A model generated the notes under the pieces. It worked only from the letters and a program-made list of their open reading frames with translations, searched no databases and was not told where the DNA came from. Source: Curtobacterium sp. 9128 (GTDB lineage: Bacteria; Actinomycetota; Actinomycetes; Actinomycetales; Microbacteriaceae). From it: DNA of 64,000 bases. Shown one piece after another: positions 1 through 8,251 of the stretch (within the stretch, counting starts at the first letter, position 1; every line of letters begins with the position of its first letter). Location of the stretch: assembly GCF_007673775.1 (NCBI RefSeq), contig NZ_VEAF01000007.1:1-64000 (forward strand), written 5' to 3'. The position numbers were made by a program, and so were the translations under genes.

Positions 1-34
1 ACCTGCCCGCACCCCCCCGCCAGCCGACACCACC

Positions 35-78
35 GCACGACGACGGGCCCCGGCAGCCGCCGGGGCCCGTCGTCGTGC
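35..78 (-). terminator. Hairpin downstream of ribF
   Basis: Perfect inverted repeat with 20-base arms (35-54 and 59-78) and a 4-base AGCC loop, 100 bases past the ribF stop. There is no T-run on either side, as is usual for actinobacterial hairpin terminators. The gene to the left lies outside the window, so it may serve both directions. Confidence 0.7.
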
Positions 79-177
79 TGGCCGGACGAGCGCATCACCA
101 CGACGAGTGCGCACGCGCCCGACCGAGCACGCGTCGTCAGCACGAGCACCGGCGTTCGACAGTGAGGAGGGGCTGCG

Positions 178-1140
178 TCAGACGGGTGCCGGCAGCCCGA
201 GCAGCAGCCGGATGTCGAGGTCGTCCTGCCGCATCTGGGTCGCGAGTTCGTCCATCGACGAGAACTTCACCATCCCGCGGACGAACGACACGAAGAGCAC
301 CGAGATCGTCGCCCCGTAGAGATCGATGTCGACGTCGAGCAGGTGCGCCTCGATCTGCTTCGCGGGCACGCCCTCGAACGTCGGGTTGTTGCCGACCGAG
401 ACGGCCGCCGGGTACACCGTGCCCTCGTGGAGGACCCGCGCCGCGTACACCCCGTCGGCCGGGACGAACCCCTCGCACGCCGGGTGCAGGTTCGCCGTCG
501 GGTACCCCATCGCGCGGCCGCGCTGGTTGCCGTGCACGACGACGCTCCGGACGGCGTGCTCCCGTCCGAGCAGTCGTGCCGCCTCGGCGACGCGTCCATC
601 GGCGAGGAGCTCGCGGATCCACGTCGACGAGACGCGCCGCTCCCCCGCCGGACGGACGTCGTCGACGAGGTCCACGTCGTCGATGAGCTCCACCGTGAAG
701 CCGTGCTGCTCCCCGAGCACGCGGAGCAGGGCGACGTCGCCGGCACCACGGGCGCCGAACCGGAAGTCGCTCCCGACGAAGACGAGTTTCGCGTGCAGGG
801 TGTCGACGAGGATCCGGGACACGAACGCCTCGGGTGACCAGGACTGCAGCTCCTCGTCGAACCGCAGGAGCAGGGTCGCGTCGACCCCGACCTCGTCGAG
901 GAGCTCCCGGCGCTGCGCGATGCTCGTGAGGGCTGGCGGGACCTTCACGGGGTCGATGACGCTGAGCGGGTGCCGGTCGAACGTGACGACGGTGGCGACG
1001 AGCCCCTGCCGTTCCGCGGCACGCTCCAGGTGGGCGATGACCGCGCGGTGTCCGACGTGCACCCCGTCGAACTTGCCGATCGTCACGGCGCTCGGGCCGA
1101 AGCCCTCGGCGACGTCCGCGGCGTCCTCGTAGTACTGCAT
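178..1140 (-). CDS. ribF: Bifunctional riboflavin kinase / FAD synthetase
   Basis: Phosphorylates riboflavin to FMN and adenylates FMN to FAD in the cytoplasm. The 320 residues are the normal length for prokaryotic RibF. The N-terminal adenylyltransferase half shows GKFDGVHVGH (HxGH nucleotide-binding motif) near residues 22-31. The C-terminal riboflavin-kinase half shows GRAMGYPTANL and the PADGVYAARV strand. It lies at the downstream end of the truB side of the infB-truB-ribF neighbourhood found in many bacteria. It follows a small membrane-protein gene by 12 bases and probably shares its transcript. It is followed by a strong hairpin. The ATG start gives the expected N-terminus. Confidence 0.95.
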   Translation of the reverse strand: MQYYEDAADVAEGFGPSAVTIGKFDGVHVGHRAVIAHLERAAERQGLVATVVTFDRHPLSVIDPVKVPPALTSIAQRRELLDEVGVDATLLLRFDEELQSWSPEAFVSRILVDTLHAKLVFVGSDFRFGARGAGDVALLRVLGEQHGFTVELIDDVDLVDDVRPAGERRVSSTWIRELLADGRVAEAARLLGREHAVRSVVVHGNQRGRAMGYPTANLHPACEGFVPADGVYAARVLHEGTVYPAAVSVGNNPTFEGVPAKQIEAHLLDVDIDLYGATISVLFVSFVRGMVKFSSMDELATQMRQDDLDIRLLLGLPAPV

Positions 1141-1152
1141 GCTGCGCCCCGC

Positions 1153-1593
1153 CTACTCGCCGGCCGTCACGACGGGATCGGGCGTGGTGCGCCCGGCCGT
1201 GCGGTGGTGCTTGCGGAGCCACCAGAGTCCGGCGACGGGCAGGACGAGGGGTGCGAAGGCGTAGCCCATCCCGTAGTTCGACCAGATCGTGTCGTCGGGG
1301 AAGAGCTGGTGGTCGAACACCGACAGCGTGCCGATGACCAGCACGCCGGTCATCTCGAACACGATCGTGACGCAGGCCACGCGGTACCAGAACCGCCCGG
1401 GGACGATGAGCGCGATCATCGCGACGATGTACACGACCGCCGCGACGGCGCTCAGCGTGTACGAGAACGGGGCGAACGAGAACTTCTCGGCGATCTGGAC
1501 CACGCTGCGTCCGGTCGCCGCGAGCGCGAGGATGCCGTACACGGCGATGAGGACGCGACCGATGCCGGTCGCGAGTGAGTTCTTGGTCGCCAC
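1153..1593 (-). CDS. Small four-helix membrane protein, unknown function
   Basis: The 146-residue protein has about four hydrophobic segments: near residues 11-28, 45-65, 72-92 and 108-125. It ends in a basic and polar tail (LRKHHRTAGR). I do not recognise a named family. A longer reading upstream gives arginine-rich nonsense, so I start it at the GTG (1593-1591). That GTG follows a TAGGAT box by 7 bases, which suggests a leaderless transcript. It lies between another small membrane protein and ribF, all on the minus strand. Function is unknown; membrane location is inferred from hydrophobicity. Confidence 0.7.
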   Translation of the reverse strand: MATKNSLATGIGRVLIAVYGILALAATGRSVVQIAEKFSFAPFSYTLSAVAAVVYIVAMIALIVPGRFWYRVACVTIVFEMTGVLVIGTLSVFDHQLFPDDTIWSNYGMGYAFAPLVLPVAGLWWLRKHHRTAGRTTPDPVVTAGE

Positions 1594-1600
1594 ACCGTCG

Positions 1601-1606
1601 ATCCTA
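1601..1606 (-). promoter_or_regulatory. Putative -10 box, leaderless transcript of the 1153-1593 gene
   Basis: TAGGAT on the minus strand ends 7 bases before the GTG start. In actinobacteria a TANNNT box at this distance places the transcription start on the start codon. Confidence 0.45.
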
Positions 1607-1652
1607 CCGACGACCGAGGACGGCCCCGTGCAGGTGCCGGTCACCCGCAGCG

Positions 1653-2018
1653 TCAGTTCAGCGCGAACCAGATCTCGTACATCCGGTACAGCATCACCGC
1701 GACCGTGAACGCCCCGGCACCGAGGACGACCGTGCTCCACCGGGTGCGGTCGATGAGCGCCCAGACGATCGTCGCCGGTGGGACGAGCAGCACCGAGACG
1801 CCGTACACCCAGAACTCCAGGACGTTGCCCCGCGGCGGGTTGCCCACGGCGGGTGCGACGAGCGAGACGACGAGCTGGGCGATGAGCAGCAGCTCGACCA
1901 GGACGAGGGAACCCACGGTGTAGTCGTTCGGCTTCCACCCGACGAACCCGACCACGACGGCGAACAGCCCGATGACGACGGCGAGCACGAGCTGCACCCA
2001 CATGAACCACTCGATCAC
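1653..2018 (-). CDS. Small membrane protein, unknown function
   Basis: 121 residues with about four transmembrane segments: near residues 5-25, 36-57, 68-88 and 95-114. The N-terminus MIEWFMWVQ goes straight into the first helix. I do not recognise the family. The ATG overlaps the truB stop codon by 4 bases (2015-2018), so it is translationally coupled to truB. The coupling implies co-expression with tRNA modification genes but says little about function. Together with the next gene it forms a pair of small membrane proteins between truB and ribF. Confidence 0.75.
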   Translation of the reverse strand: MIEWFMWVQLVLAVVIGLFAVVVGFVGWKPNDYTVGSLVLVELLLIAQLVVSLVAPAVGNPPRGNVLEFWVYGVSVLLVPPATIVWALIDRTRWSTVVLGAGAFTVAVMLYRMYEIWFALN

Positions 2019-2956
2019 GCGTTCGCTCCTGCCGCCGTCGGGAAGTTGGTGATGACCCGGAGCAGCCCCCGCCGAACCGAGACGAGTCCGACCAGGCGGT
2101 CGCCGCGCGCGGTGACGGCGGCGACCGGTCCGTCGGTGTCCGGGTGGTCGGCCGCGATCCGCTTGCCGTCCGCGAGGTCCTTCGCACGCGCCGCGTCGAG
2201 CGTCACCACGGGGAACAGCCGGCGGGCGACGTCAGCGGGGCGCTCGAGTGCCGCCCGGACGTCGACGTCTTCGTCCTCCAGGTCGACGGCGTCGTCGACC
2301 GAGAACGGTCCGACGTGCGTCCGGCGGAGCGCGGTCAGGTGCGCGCCGGTGCCGAGCGCCGCTCCGACGTCCCGTGCGAGCGCCCGGACGTAGGTGCCGG
2401 ACGAACAGGCGACCACGACGTCGAGGTCGACGACGGGCACGGACTCGTCGAGTGCCGTGACGACCCGGTCGTTCCGACCCACCACGTCGAAGCGGGTGAT
2501 CGTCACCGACCGCGCCTTCAGGACGACGTCCTCGCCCTTCCGGGCGAGGTCGTACGCGCGGCGCCCGTCGACCTTGATCGCGCTCACGGTCGAGGGGACC
2601 TGCGAGATCGGACCGCGCTGCGCGGCGACGGCCCGCTCCACCGCGGCGTCGGAGACGTCGGCCGTGCGCACCCCCACCGCGGCGACCGGCGTGCCGTCGG
2701 CGTCGTCGGAGTCGGTCGACACCCCGAGCCGGATCGTCGCCGTGTAGGTCTTGTCGAGGCCGACCAGGTGCGTCAGCAGCCGCGTCGACGGTCCGGCGCC
2801 GAGGAGCAGCAGCCCGGTGGCCATGGGGTCGAGCGTGCCGGCGTGACCGATCTTCTTGAGACCAAGGCGGCGACGGGCGATGGACACCGCCCGGTGACTG
2901 GAGATCCCCTGCGGCTTGTCGACGAGGAGGATGCCGTCCGGCGGGGTTTCGAGCAC
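2015..2956 (-). CDS. truB: tRNA pseudouridine(55) synthase
   Basis: Converts U55 of the tRNA T-loop to pseudouridine. The protein is 313 residues, normal for TruB. The N-terminus shows LLVDKPQGISSH and the catalytic motif GHAGTLDPMATG, whose Asp is the nucleophile. A Tyr-containing TYTATIRLG strand follows, and a PUA-like C-terminal region ends with a TNFP-like tail. A longer open frame upstream is low-complexity and lacks similarity. I chose the GTG at 2956 because it gives the family N-terminus and has a TACCCT box 6 bases upstream. The downstream membrane gene overlaps by 4 bases. Confidence 0.93.
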   Translation of the reverse strand: MLETPPDGILLVDKPQGISSHRAVSIARRRLGLKKIGHAGTLDPMATGLLLLGAGPSTRLLTHLVGLDKTYTATIRLGVSTDSDDADGTPVAAVGVRTADVSDAAVERAVAAQRGPISQVPSTVSAIKVDGRRAYDLARKGEDVVLKARSVTITRFDVVGRNDRVVTALDESVPVVDLDVVVACSSGTYVRALARDVGAALGTGAHLTALRRTHVGPFSVDDAVDLEDEDVDVRAALERPADVARRLFPVVTLDAARAKDLADGKRIAADHPDTDGPVAAVTARGDRLVGLVSVRRGLLRVITNFPTAAGANA

Positions 2957-2962
2957 CAGAGG

Positions 2963-2968
2963 AGGGTA
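2963..2968 (-). promoter_or_regulatory. Putative -10 box of leaderless truB
   Basis: TACCCT on the minus strand ends 6 bases before the truB GTG. No Shine-Dalgarno sequence is visible there, so a leaderless transcript is the simplest reading. Confidence 0.45.
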
Positions 2969-2978
2969 CCAGCGCCGA

Positions 2979-3425
2979 TCAGCAGGCGTCGTTCCACTCA
3001 CGACGCGGGTGCTCCGGGTCGGTGACGTCGAGCACCGCGGAGGCGGCGATCTTGACGTCCGCGCGCCGTTCGAGCCGCCCGGACTCCTGCTCGACCCACA
3101 TCGACCAGCGCCACAGGCCGCGCGCGCCGCTGGCGAGCACCCCGTGCCCGTGCACGACGAGGACACCGGGGCCGGCGCCGGTCGTGCGGAACGGCGTGAC
3201 GAGTCCGGTGCGCAGCGCGTCGACGTCCGCCGACGGCGCCACCGCGGCCATCGCCGAGACGCCGTGTGCCGCGAAGCCGGTGACGAGTGCGGCGGCGACC
3301 CGCTCGAGGTCCACGCCGTCCTGCCCGTCGATGCCGACCACGGTGCGGTTCGTGCCGACCTGGGCGATCACCTCGCCGGCGATCGCGCTCATCGTGTCGG
3401 TTGCCTCGGGTGCCCAGCGTGCCAT
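2979..3425 (-). CDS. Uridine-kinase-like protein with a degenerate P-loop
   Basis: 148 residues. The start of the core (VVGIDGQDGVD, residues about 28-38) has the layout of the actinobacterial uridine kinase P-loop (VGIDGxxGxGKT), but the GKT/S of Walker A is missing. The C-terminal TDPEHPRREWNDAC also matches the DPxHPR...C ending of those proteins, as I remember the family. Catalysis is therefore unlikely, and the protein may be a decayed or repurposed paralogue. The ATG start has a TACGGT box 6 bases upstream and is divergent from mutY, 22 bases away. Family assignment is an inference; the missing lysine is seen directly. Confidence 0.6.
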   Translation of the reverse strand: MARWAPEATDTMSAIAGEVIAQVGTNRTVVGIDGQDGVDLERVAAALVTGFAAHGVSAMAAVAPSADVDALRTGLVTPFRTTGAGPGVLVVHGHGVLASGARGLWRWSMWVEQESGRLERRADVKIAASAVLDVTDPEHPRREWNDAC

Positions 3426-3431
3426 GCACCC

Positions 3432-3441
3432 ACCGTAGGCT
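3432..3441. promoter_or_regulatory. Overlapping divergent -10 boxes between mutY and the kinase-like gene
   Basis: On the plus strand TAGGCT (3436-3441) ends 6 bases before the mutY GTG. On the minus strand TACGGT (3437-3432) ends 6 bases before the ATG of the 2979-3425 gene. The two boxes share the TA step at 3436-3437. Both genes would be transcribed leaderless from one symmetrical site. Confidence 0.5.
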
Positions 3442-3447
3442 GTCCTG

Positions 3448-4377
3448 GTGAAGACGGGCCGAGCCTCCGATACGGGTCCCGAGCAGGACGCAACGCCCCC
3501 GGACCTCGCGACCCCGCTGATCGCCTGGTTCCGCGCCGAGGCTCGCGACCTGCCATGGCGGCGCCCCGGGTTCCCGGCATGGGGGACGCTGGTCAGCGAG
3601 ATCATGCTGCAGCAGACGCAGGTCGCGCGCGTGGTCCCCCGCCTGGAGGCATGGCTCACCCGGTGGCCGACGCCCCGGGACCTCGCGGACGCGCCCCCGG
3701 CGGACGCGGTGCGTGCCTGGGACCGGCTCGGCTACCCGAGACGGGCGCTCGCGCTGCACGCCGCCGCGACGGTGATCGCCGATCAGCACGACAACGTGGT
3801 GCCGCGTGACGTCGAGGCGCTGCTGGCGCTCCCCGGGATCGGGGACTACACGGCGCGCGCCGTCGCGGTCTTCGCGTACGGGGACCGCCACCCGGTGGTG
3901 GACGTCAACGTTCGACGGGTGCTCGCGCGCGCACTCCTCGGGCAGGGACACCCGGGCCCCGCCAACGCCAAGCGAGACCTGCCGCTGATGGCGTCCGTCC
4001 TGCCCGAGGACCGTGCAGACGCCGCGGCGACGAACGCCGCCGTGATGGAGCTCGGCGCCCTCGTCTGCGTGGCGCGCACCCCCGCGTGCGACGCGTGCCC
4101 GATCGCCGACCGCTGCGCCTGGCGTGCGGCCGGGTACCCGGACCACGACGGACAGCGCGCGCCGAAGCAGGCGAAGTTCGCCGGCAGCGACCGACAGGTG
4201 CGGGGCCTCGTCATGGCGGAGCTCCGCGCCAGCGACGTCCCGGTCACGACCGCGGAGATCGCGATGGTGTGGCCGGACACCGCGCAGCGCGACCGGGCGC
4301 TCGCGTCACTGGTCAGGGACGGCCTGGCCGTCGGCGACGACGCGACCGGCTACCGGCTGCCGGACGGGTCGGACTAG
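3448..4377 (+). CDS. mutY: A/G-specific adenine glycosylase
   Basis: Removes adenine mispaired with 8-oxoguanine during base-excision repair. The protein has 309 residues. It has the catalytic glutamate in SEIMLQQTQV, the helix-hairpin-helix LPGIGDYTARAV, the Asp in VVDVNVRRV, and a [4Fe-4S] loop with C-x6-C-x2-C-x5-C spacing near residues 211-227. It is short because it lacks the long NUDIX-like C-terminal domain of E. coli MutY, which is common in actinobacteria. The GTG start follows TAGGCT by 6 bases. Its stop overlaps the convergent rbfA stop by 4 bases (CTAG). Confidence 0.93.
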   Translation: MKTGRASDTGPEQDATPPDLATPLIAWFRAEARDLPWRRPGFPAWGTLVSEIMLQQTQVARVVPRLEAWLTRWPTPRDLADAPPADAVRAWDRLGYPRRALALHAAATVIADQHDNVVPRDVEALLALPGIGDYTARAVAVFAYGDRHPVVDVNVRRVLARALLGQGHPGPANAKRDLPLMASVLPEDRADAAATNAAVMELGALVCVARTPACDACPIADRCAWRAAGYPDHDGQRAPKQAKFAGSDRQVRGLVMAELRASDVPVTTAEIAMVWPDTAQRDRALASLVRDGLAVGDDATGYRLPDGSD

Positions 4378-4829
4378 GCGCGCTCCTCGGCGGCGTCGTC
4401 CTCGTCGTCCTCGTCGTCGTGCTTGTACGGGTCGGCGTCGCCGGCGTACGTTGCTCCGGCCGAGGCGCTGCGGACCTGCTCGTCGCGCATCTTGGCCTGC
4501 GCGAGCAGGTCCTCCAGGTGCGCGGAGGTGTCCGGCAGCGCGTCGGCGATGAACTCGAGCGACGGCGTGAGCCGGGCGGTGATGTTCTTGCCGACCTCGG
4601 AACGGAGCATCCCGGTCGCGGCCTTGAGGGCAGCGGCGGAGTCGGCGCGCTCCTCGTCCGTGCCGTACACCGTGTAGAAGACCGACGCGTGCTGCAGGTC
4701 GCCGGTGACCCGGACGTCCGTGATGGTCACGAAGCCGAGCCGCGGGTCACGCAGGCCCTTGTCGATGCGACGGGCAACGACTTCCTTGATCCGGTCCGCC
4801 ATCTTGCGGGCGCGCTGCGGATCTGCCAT
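4374..4829 (-). CDS. rbfA: Ribosome-binding factor A
   Basis: Assists late maturation of the 30S subunit by acting at the 5' helix of 16S rRNA. The 151 residues begin MADPQRARKMADRIKEVVA and contain DPRLGFVTITDVRVTGDLQHA, the conserved RbfA core written here in two overlapping parts (RbfA KH fold). The C-terminal tail is very acidic (a run of D/E near residues 138-150). A good Shine-Dalgarno AAGGAGG lies 6 bases before the ATG. It is 93 bases downstream of infB, separated by a strong hairpin. It is convergent with mutY. Confidence 0.92.
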   Translation of the reverse strand: MADPQRARKMADRIKEVVARRIDKGLRDPRLGFVTITDVRVTGDLQHASVFYTVYGTDEERADSAAALKAATGMLRSEVGKNITARLTPSLEFIADALPDTSAHLEDLLAQAKMRDEQVRSASAGATYAGDADPYKHDDEDDEDDAAEERA

Positions 4830-4872
4830 GGGGTGCCTCCTTGAGGACGGGGTGGTTCCGGTGGAACGGGGT

Positions 4873-4907
4873 GGGCCCCGGCCTCCCACGCGGGGAGGCC
4901 GGGGCCC
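4873..4907 (-). terminator. Strong hairpin between infB and rbfA
   Basis: Perfect 15-base arms (4873-4887 and 4893-4907) with a 5-base loop, starting 16 bases after the infB stop. No T-run follows. Because rbfA lies just downstream, it may attenuate rather than stop transcription. Confidence 0.65.
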
Positions 4908-4922
4908 GAGGTGGTCACACGA

Positions 4923-7742
4923 TCAGTCGCGCGGCTTCTCGACGAGCTCGGTGGTCTCGATCTCGTCACCGATCTGGATGTCGTTGAACTTGCCCAGACC
5001 GATACCCGCCTCGAAGTCCGTACGGACCTCGGTGACGTCGTCCTTGAAGCGGCGGAGCGACTCGATGGCCAGTCCGTCCGCGAGGACCACGCCGTCACGG
5101 ATGACGCGCGCCTTGGCGTTGCGCGTGATCGTGCCGGAGCGGACGATGACACCCGCGATGTTGCCGAACTTCGAGGACCGGAAGACCTCGCGGATCTCGG
5201 CGACACCGGACTGCACCTCTTCGTACTCGGGCTTGAGCATGCCCTTGAGGGACTGCTCGATGTCCTCGAGTGCGTTGTAGATGACCGAGTAGAACCGGAC
5301 GTCGATCCCCTCACGGGCAGCGCGCTCGCGGGCCTTGACGTCCGGACGGACGTTGAAGCCGACGACGATCGCGTTGTCGATCGTGGCGAGGTCGATGTCC
5401 GACTCGGTGATCGCACCCACACCGCGGTGCAGGATGCGCAGCTGGACGCTGTCGTCCACCTCGATGTCGAGGAGCGACTGCTCGAGTGCCTCGACGGCAC
5501 CGGAGACGTCACCCTTGATGATGAGGTTGAGCGAGTCGACCTTGCCCTCTTCGAGCGCACGGGTGAAGTCCTCGAGCGAGATGCGCTTGCGGGCCTTGGC
5601 CAGCTGGGCGTTGCGCTCGGCGGCTTCACGCTTCTCGGCGATCTGACGGGCCGTGCGGTCCTCCTCGGTGACGAGGAACGTGTCACCGGCGCGGGGCACC
5701 GAGGACAGACCCTGCACCTGGACCGGGCGGCTCGGCGTCGCGGCAGCGACCGCGTTGCCGTCCTCGTCGGTCATCGCACGGACGCGGCCGTAGGCCGTGC
5801 CCGCCACGATGGCGTCACCGACGTGGAGCGTCCCGGACTGGATGAGCACGGTCGCGACGGCACCGCGGCCCTTGTCGAGGCGCGCTTCGATCGCGACACC
5901 GCGGGCGTCCTTGTCGGGGTTCGCACGCAGGTCGAGCCCGGCGTCAGCGGTGAGCAGCACGGCGTCCAGGAGGTCCTGGATGCCGATGTTCTGCCGCGCG
6001 GAGACGTCGACGAACATGACGTCGCCGCCGTACTCCTCGGCCACCAGGTTGTACTCGGTGAGCTGCTGTCGCACCTTGGCGGGGTTCGCACCCTCCTTGT
6101 CGATCTTGTTCACCGCGACCACGATCGGCACGTTCGCCGACTGCGCGTGGTTCAGTGCCTCGATCGTCTGGGGCATGATGCCGTCGTCCGCCGCGACCAC
6201 GAGGATCGCGATGTCCGTCACCTGGGCACCACGGGCACGCATGGCGGTGAACGCCTCGTGACCCGGGGTGTCGATGAAGGTGATCGGGCGCTCGACGCCC
6301 TCGTGCTCGGTGGTGATCTGGTACGCACCGATGTGCTGGGTGATGCCGCCGGCCTCGCCCTCGACCACCTTGGAGTTGCGGATGGCGTCGAGCAGGCGGG
6401 TCTTGCCGTGGTCGACGTGACCCATGACGGTGACCACCGGGGGACGCTGCTGCAGGACGGAGTCGTCCTCGTCGGCGTACTCAGCGTCGATGTCGATGTC
6501 GAAGCCCTCGAGGAGCTCGCGGTCCTCGTCCTCGGGCGAGACGATCTGGATCTTGTACCCGAGCTCCTCGCCGAGGACCTCGAAGGTCGCCTCGTCGAGG
6601 GACTCCGTGGCTGTTGCCATCTCACCGAGGTGGAACAGCACCGTCACGAGGTTGCCGGGGCTCGCGTCGATCTTGTCCGCGAAGTCCGAGATGCTCGCAC
6701 CACGGCGCAGTCGCACGACCGTGTTGCCGTCGCCGCGGGGAACCTGCACACCGCCGAGCGACGGCGCCTGCCGCATCTCGTACTCGGCGCGCTTCGTCCG
6801 CTTCGACTTGCGGGCACGGCTCTTGCCGCCGCCGCGACCGAACGCACCTGCGGTACCACCACCGGGGCCACGACCACGGCCGCCGCCACCGGCGGGACGC
6901 GGGCCGCTGAACGCCGGACGCGGGAAGCCGCCACCGGCGCCACCACCGGCACCCGGACGACCGCCGGGGCCGCCACGGCCGCCACCCTGGCCCGGGCGCT
7001 GCCCGAAGCCGTTCGGGCGGTTGCCCTGACCGGGACCACCCGGACGCGGAGCACCCGGACGGGGCGCGCCGGGACGCGGGGGCTGCGGGCGCGGGATGCC
7101 ACTGCCGCCGGCACCGCCGGCTGCGGGGCGCTGACCCATGCCCTGGTTCGACGAGTAGGGGTTGTTGCCGGGGCGCGGCGGGCGCGAGCCCATGCCCTGG
7201 CTGGACGCGTAGGGGTTGTTGCCCGGACGCGCGCCGGGCTTCGGGCCACCGGGCTTCGGACCGGCTGCTGCCGGCTTCGGGCCACCGGGCTTGACCGCGT
7301 CGGTCTTCGGGGCGCCGTCAGCGGAGCCGGAGCTCTTCGACTCGGCCGCCGCCTTGCGCGCCGCCTCGGCCTCGGCCTGTCGCTGCGCGACCGACTTCGG
7401 GGCCGGCGTGGCGGGCACGTCGGGGTTCTCGGCCGCCGGGGCCGCGGCGGCGGGTGCCGCCTCGGGCTCGGGGGTCGGTGCCGGACGCTTGGGCCCGGGC
7501 TTGGGACCGCCGGGCTTCGGCGCTGCGGACGTCGCCGCCGGCGCGGGGGTCGCGGCTGCGGGCTTGGCGGACGCCGAGGCACCCTCTGCCTGCAGGGCGG
7601 CACGGAGCTTCCGTGCCACGGGGGGCTCGACACTCGAGCTCGGTCCCTTGACGAACTCGCCCAGCTCCTTGAGCTTCTCGAGTGCGGTCTTGCTGTCGAC
7701 GCCGAGCTCGCTTGCGATCTCGTGTACGCGTGGTTTCGCCAC
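4923..7742 (-). CDS. infB: Translation initiation factor IF-2
   Basis: GTPase that brings fMet-tRNA to the 30S subunit and promotes 50S joining. The 939 residues comprise an IF2-N domain (about 1-50), then a long Ala/Pro/Gly-rich and Arg/Gly-rich linker (about 55-330). This linker includes two copies of RPGNNPYxSxQGMG. The second IF2-N part and the G domain follow, with GHVDHGKT near residue 440, DTPGHEAF and NKID. Domains II-IV are complete. It starts at GTG with GAAGGAG a few bases upstream. It belongs to the nusA-ylxR-infB-rbfA unit. Confidence 0.97.
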   Translation of the reverse strand: MAKPRVHEIASELGVDSKTALEKLKELGEFVKGPSSSVEPPVARKLRAALQAEGASASAKPAAATPAPAATSAAPKPGGPKPGPKRPAPTPEPEAAPAAAAPAAENPDVPATPAPKSVAQRQAEAEAARKAAAESKSSGSADGAPKTDAVKPGGPKPAAAGPKPGGPKPGARPGNNPYASSQGMGSRPPRPGNNPYSSNQGMGQRPAAGGAGGSGIPRPQPPRPGAPRPGAPRPGGPGQGNRPNGFGQRPGQGGGRGGPGGRPGAGGGAGGGFPRPAFSGPRPAGGGGRGRGPGGGTAGAFGRGGGKSRARKSKRTKRAEYEMRQAPSLGGVQVPRGDGNTVVRLRRGASISDFADKIDASPGNLVTVLFHLGEMATATESLDEATFEVLGEELGYKIQIVSPEDEDRELLEGFDIDIDAEYADEDDSVLQQRPPVVTVMGHVDHGKTRLLDAIRNSKVVEGEAGGITQHIGAYQITTEHEGVERPITFIDTPGHEAFTAMRARGAQVTDIAILVVAADDGIMPQTIEALNHAQSANVPIVVAVNKIDKEGANPAKVRQQLTEYNLVAEEYGGDVMFVDVSARQNIGIQDLLDAVLLTADAGLDLRANPDKDARGVAIEARLDKGRGAVATVLIQSGTLHVGDAIVAGTAYGRVRAMTDEDGNAVAAATPSRPVQVQGLSSVPRAGDTFLVTEEDRTARQIAEKREAAERNAQLAKARKRISLEDFTRALEEGKVDSLNLIIKGDVSGAVEALEQSLLDIEVDDSVQLRILHRGVGAITESDIDLATIDNAIVVGFNVRPDVKARERAAREGIDVRFYSVIYNALEDIEQSLKGMLKPEYEEVQSGVAEIREVFRSSKFGNIAGVIVRSGTITRNAKARVIRDGVVLADGLAIESLRRFKDDVTEVRTDFEAGIGLGKFNDIQIGDEIETTELVEKPRD

Positions 7743-7816
7743 TGTTCTCCTTCACGGGTCCCACCCCGTCAAGGGGCAGGACTCACTGGATGATGGGTCT
7801 CATTTCGAGCCGCTCA

Positions 7817-8155
7817 TCAGTTGTCCATAAGCCGTTCAGCCTGTTCTGTCGTGTCCGGGTGCTCGTCCCGCGTCGATGTGTCCGTGTGGTGGGGTTCCAC
7901 CTCGGGCAGACTCCGCAGGTACTCGAGCACCGCAGACGTGTCCGGTTCGCGATCCAGCCGCAGCGCCCGGCGGAAAGCCCTGCGCTTGACGGCCAGCTCG
8001 TAGGCCTCGACCGTCGGGGTGAGCCACGCTCCCCGGCCCGGCATGACTGCCTTCGGATCCGCCACCACACGGCCGTCACCGAGGGCGACGAGACGGAGGA
8101 GGGAGGATCGGGTTGCGCGACGACGACTGCCGATGCACGTTCTGACGGCGTCCAC
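7817..8155 (-). CDS. ylxR: YlxR family (DUF448) nucleic-acid-binding protein
   Basis: Small RNA/DNA-binding protein normally encoded between nusA and infB. The 112 residues contain RTCIGSRRR, LLRLV, DP and PGRGAWL, the YlxR fold signature. The usual second cysteine of the C-x-x-C-like motif is serine here. I chose the GTG at 8155 because GGGAG lies 4 bases upstream and the protein then begins right before the conserved motif; a longer upstream reading adds a basic stretch. The C-terminal third is acidic and polar, and unlikely to be structured. The nusA-ylxR-infB order supports the assignment. Confidence 0.85.
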   Translation of the reverse strand: MDAVRTCIGSRRRATRSSLLRLVALGDGRVVADPKAVMPGRGAWLTPTVEAYELAVKRRAFRRALRLDREPDTSAVLEYLRSLPEVEPHHTDTSTRDEHPDTTEQAERLMDN

Positions 8156-8251
8156 TCTACTCCCTGCCTGGCGTCGACCGCGATCCGGCACGCCCGGACG
8201 ACGCTCGCTCAGCGCGAAACGCCGTCGGGACGCGGCCTGGTTCGGGGAGTT

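Noticed and set aside
4911..7793. A 960-codon open frame on the plus strand opposite infB
   Set aside because: It mirrors the infB codons, has an odd composition (long Arg, Gly and Val/Asp runs) and no domain. infB on the other strand is certain.
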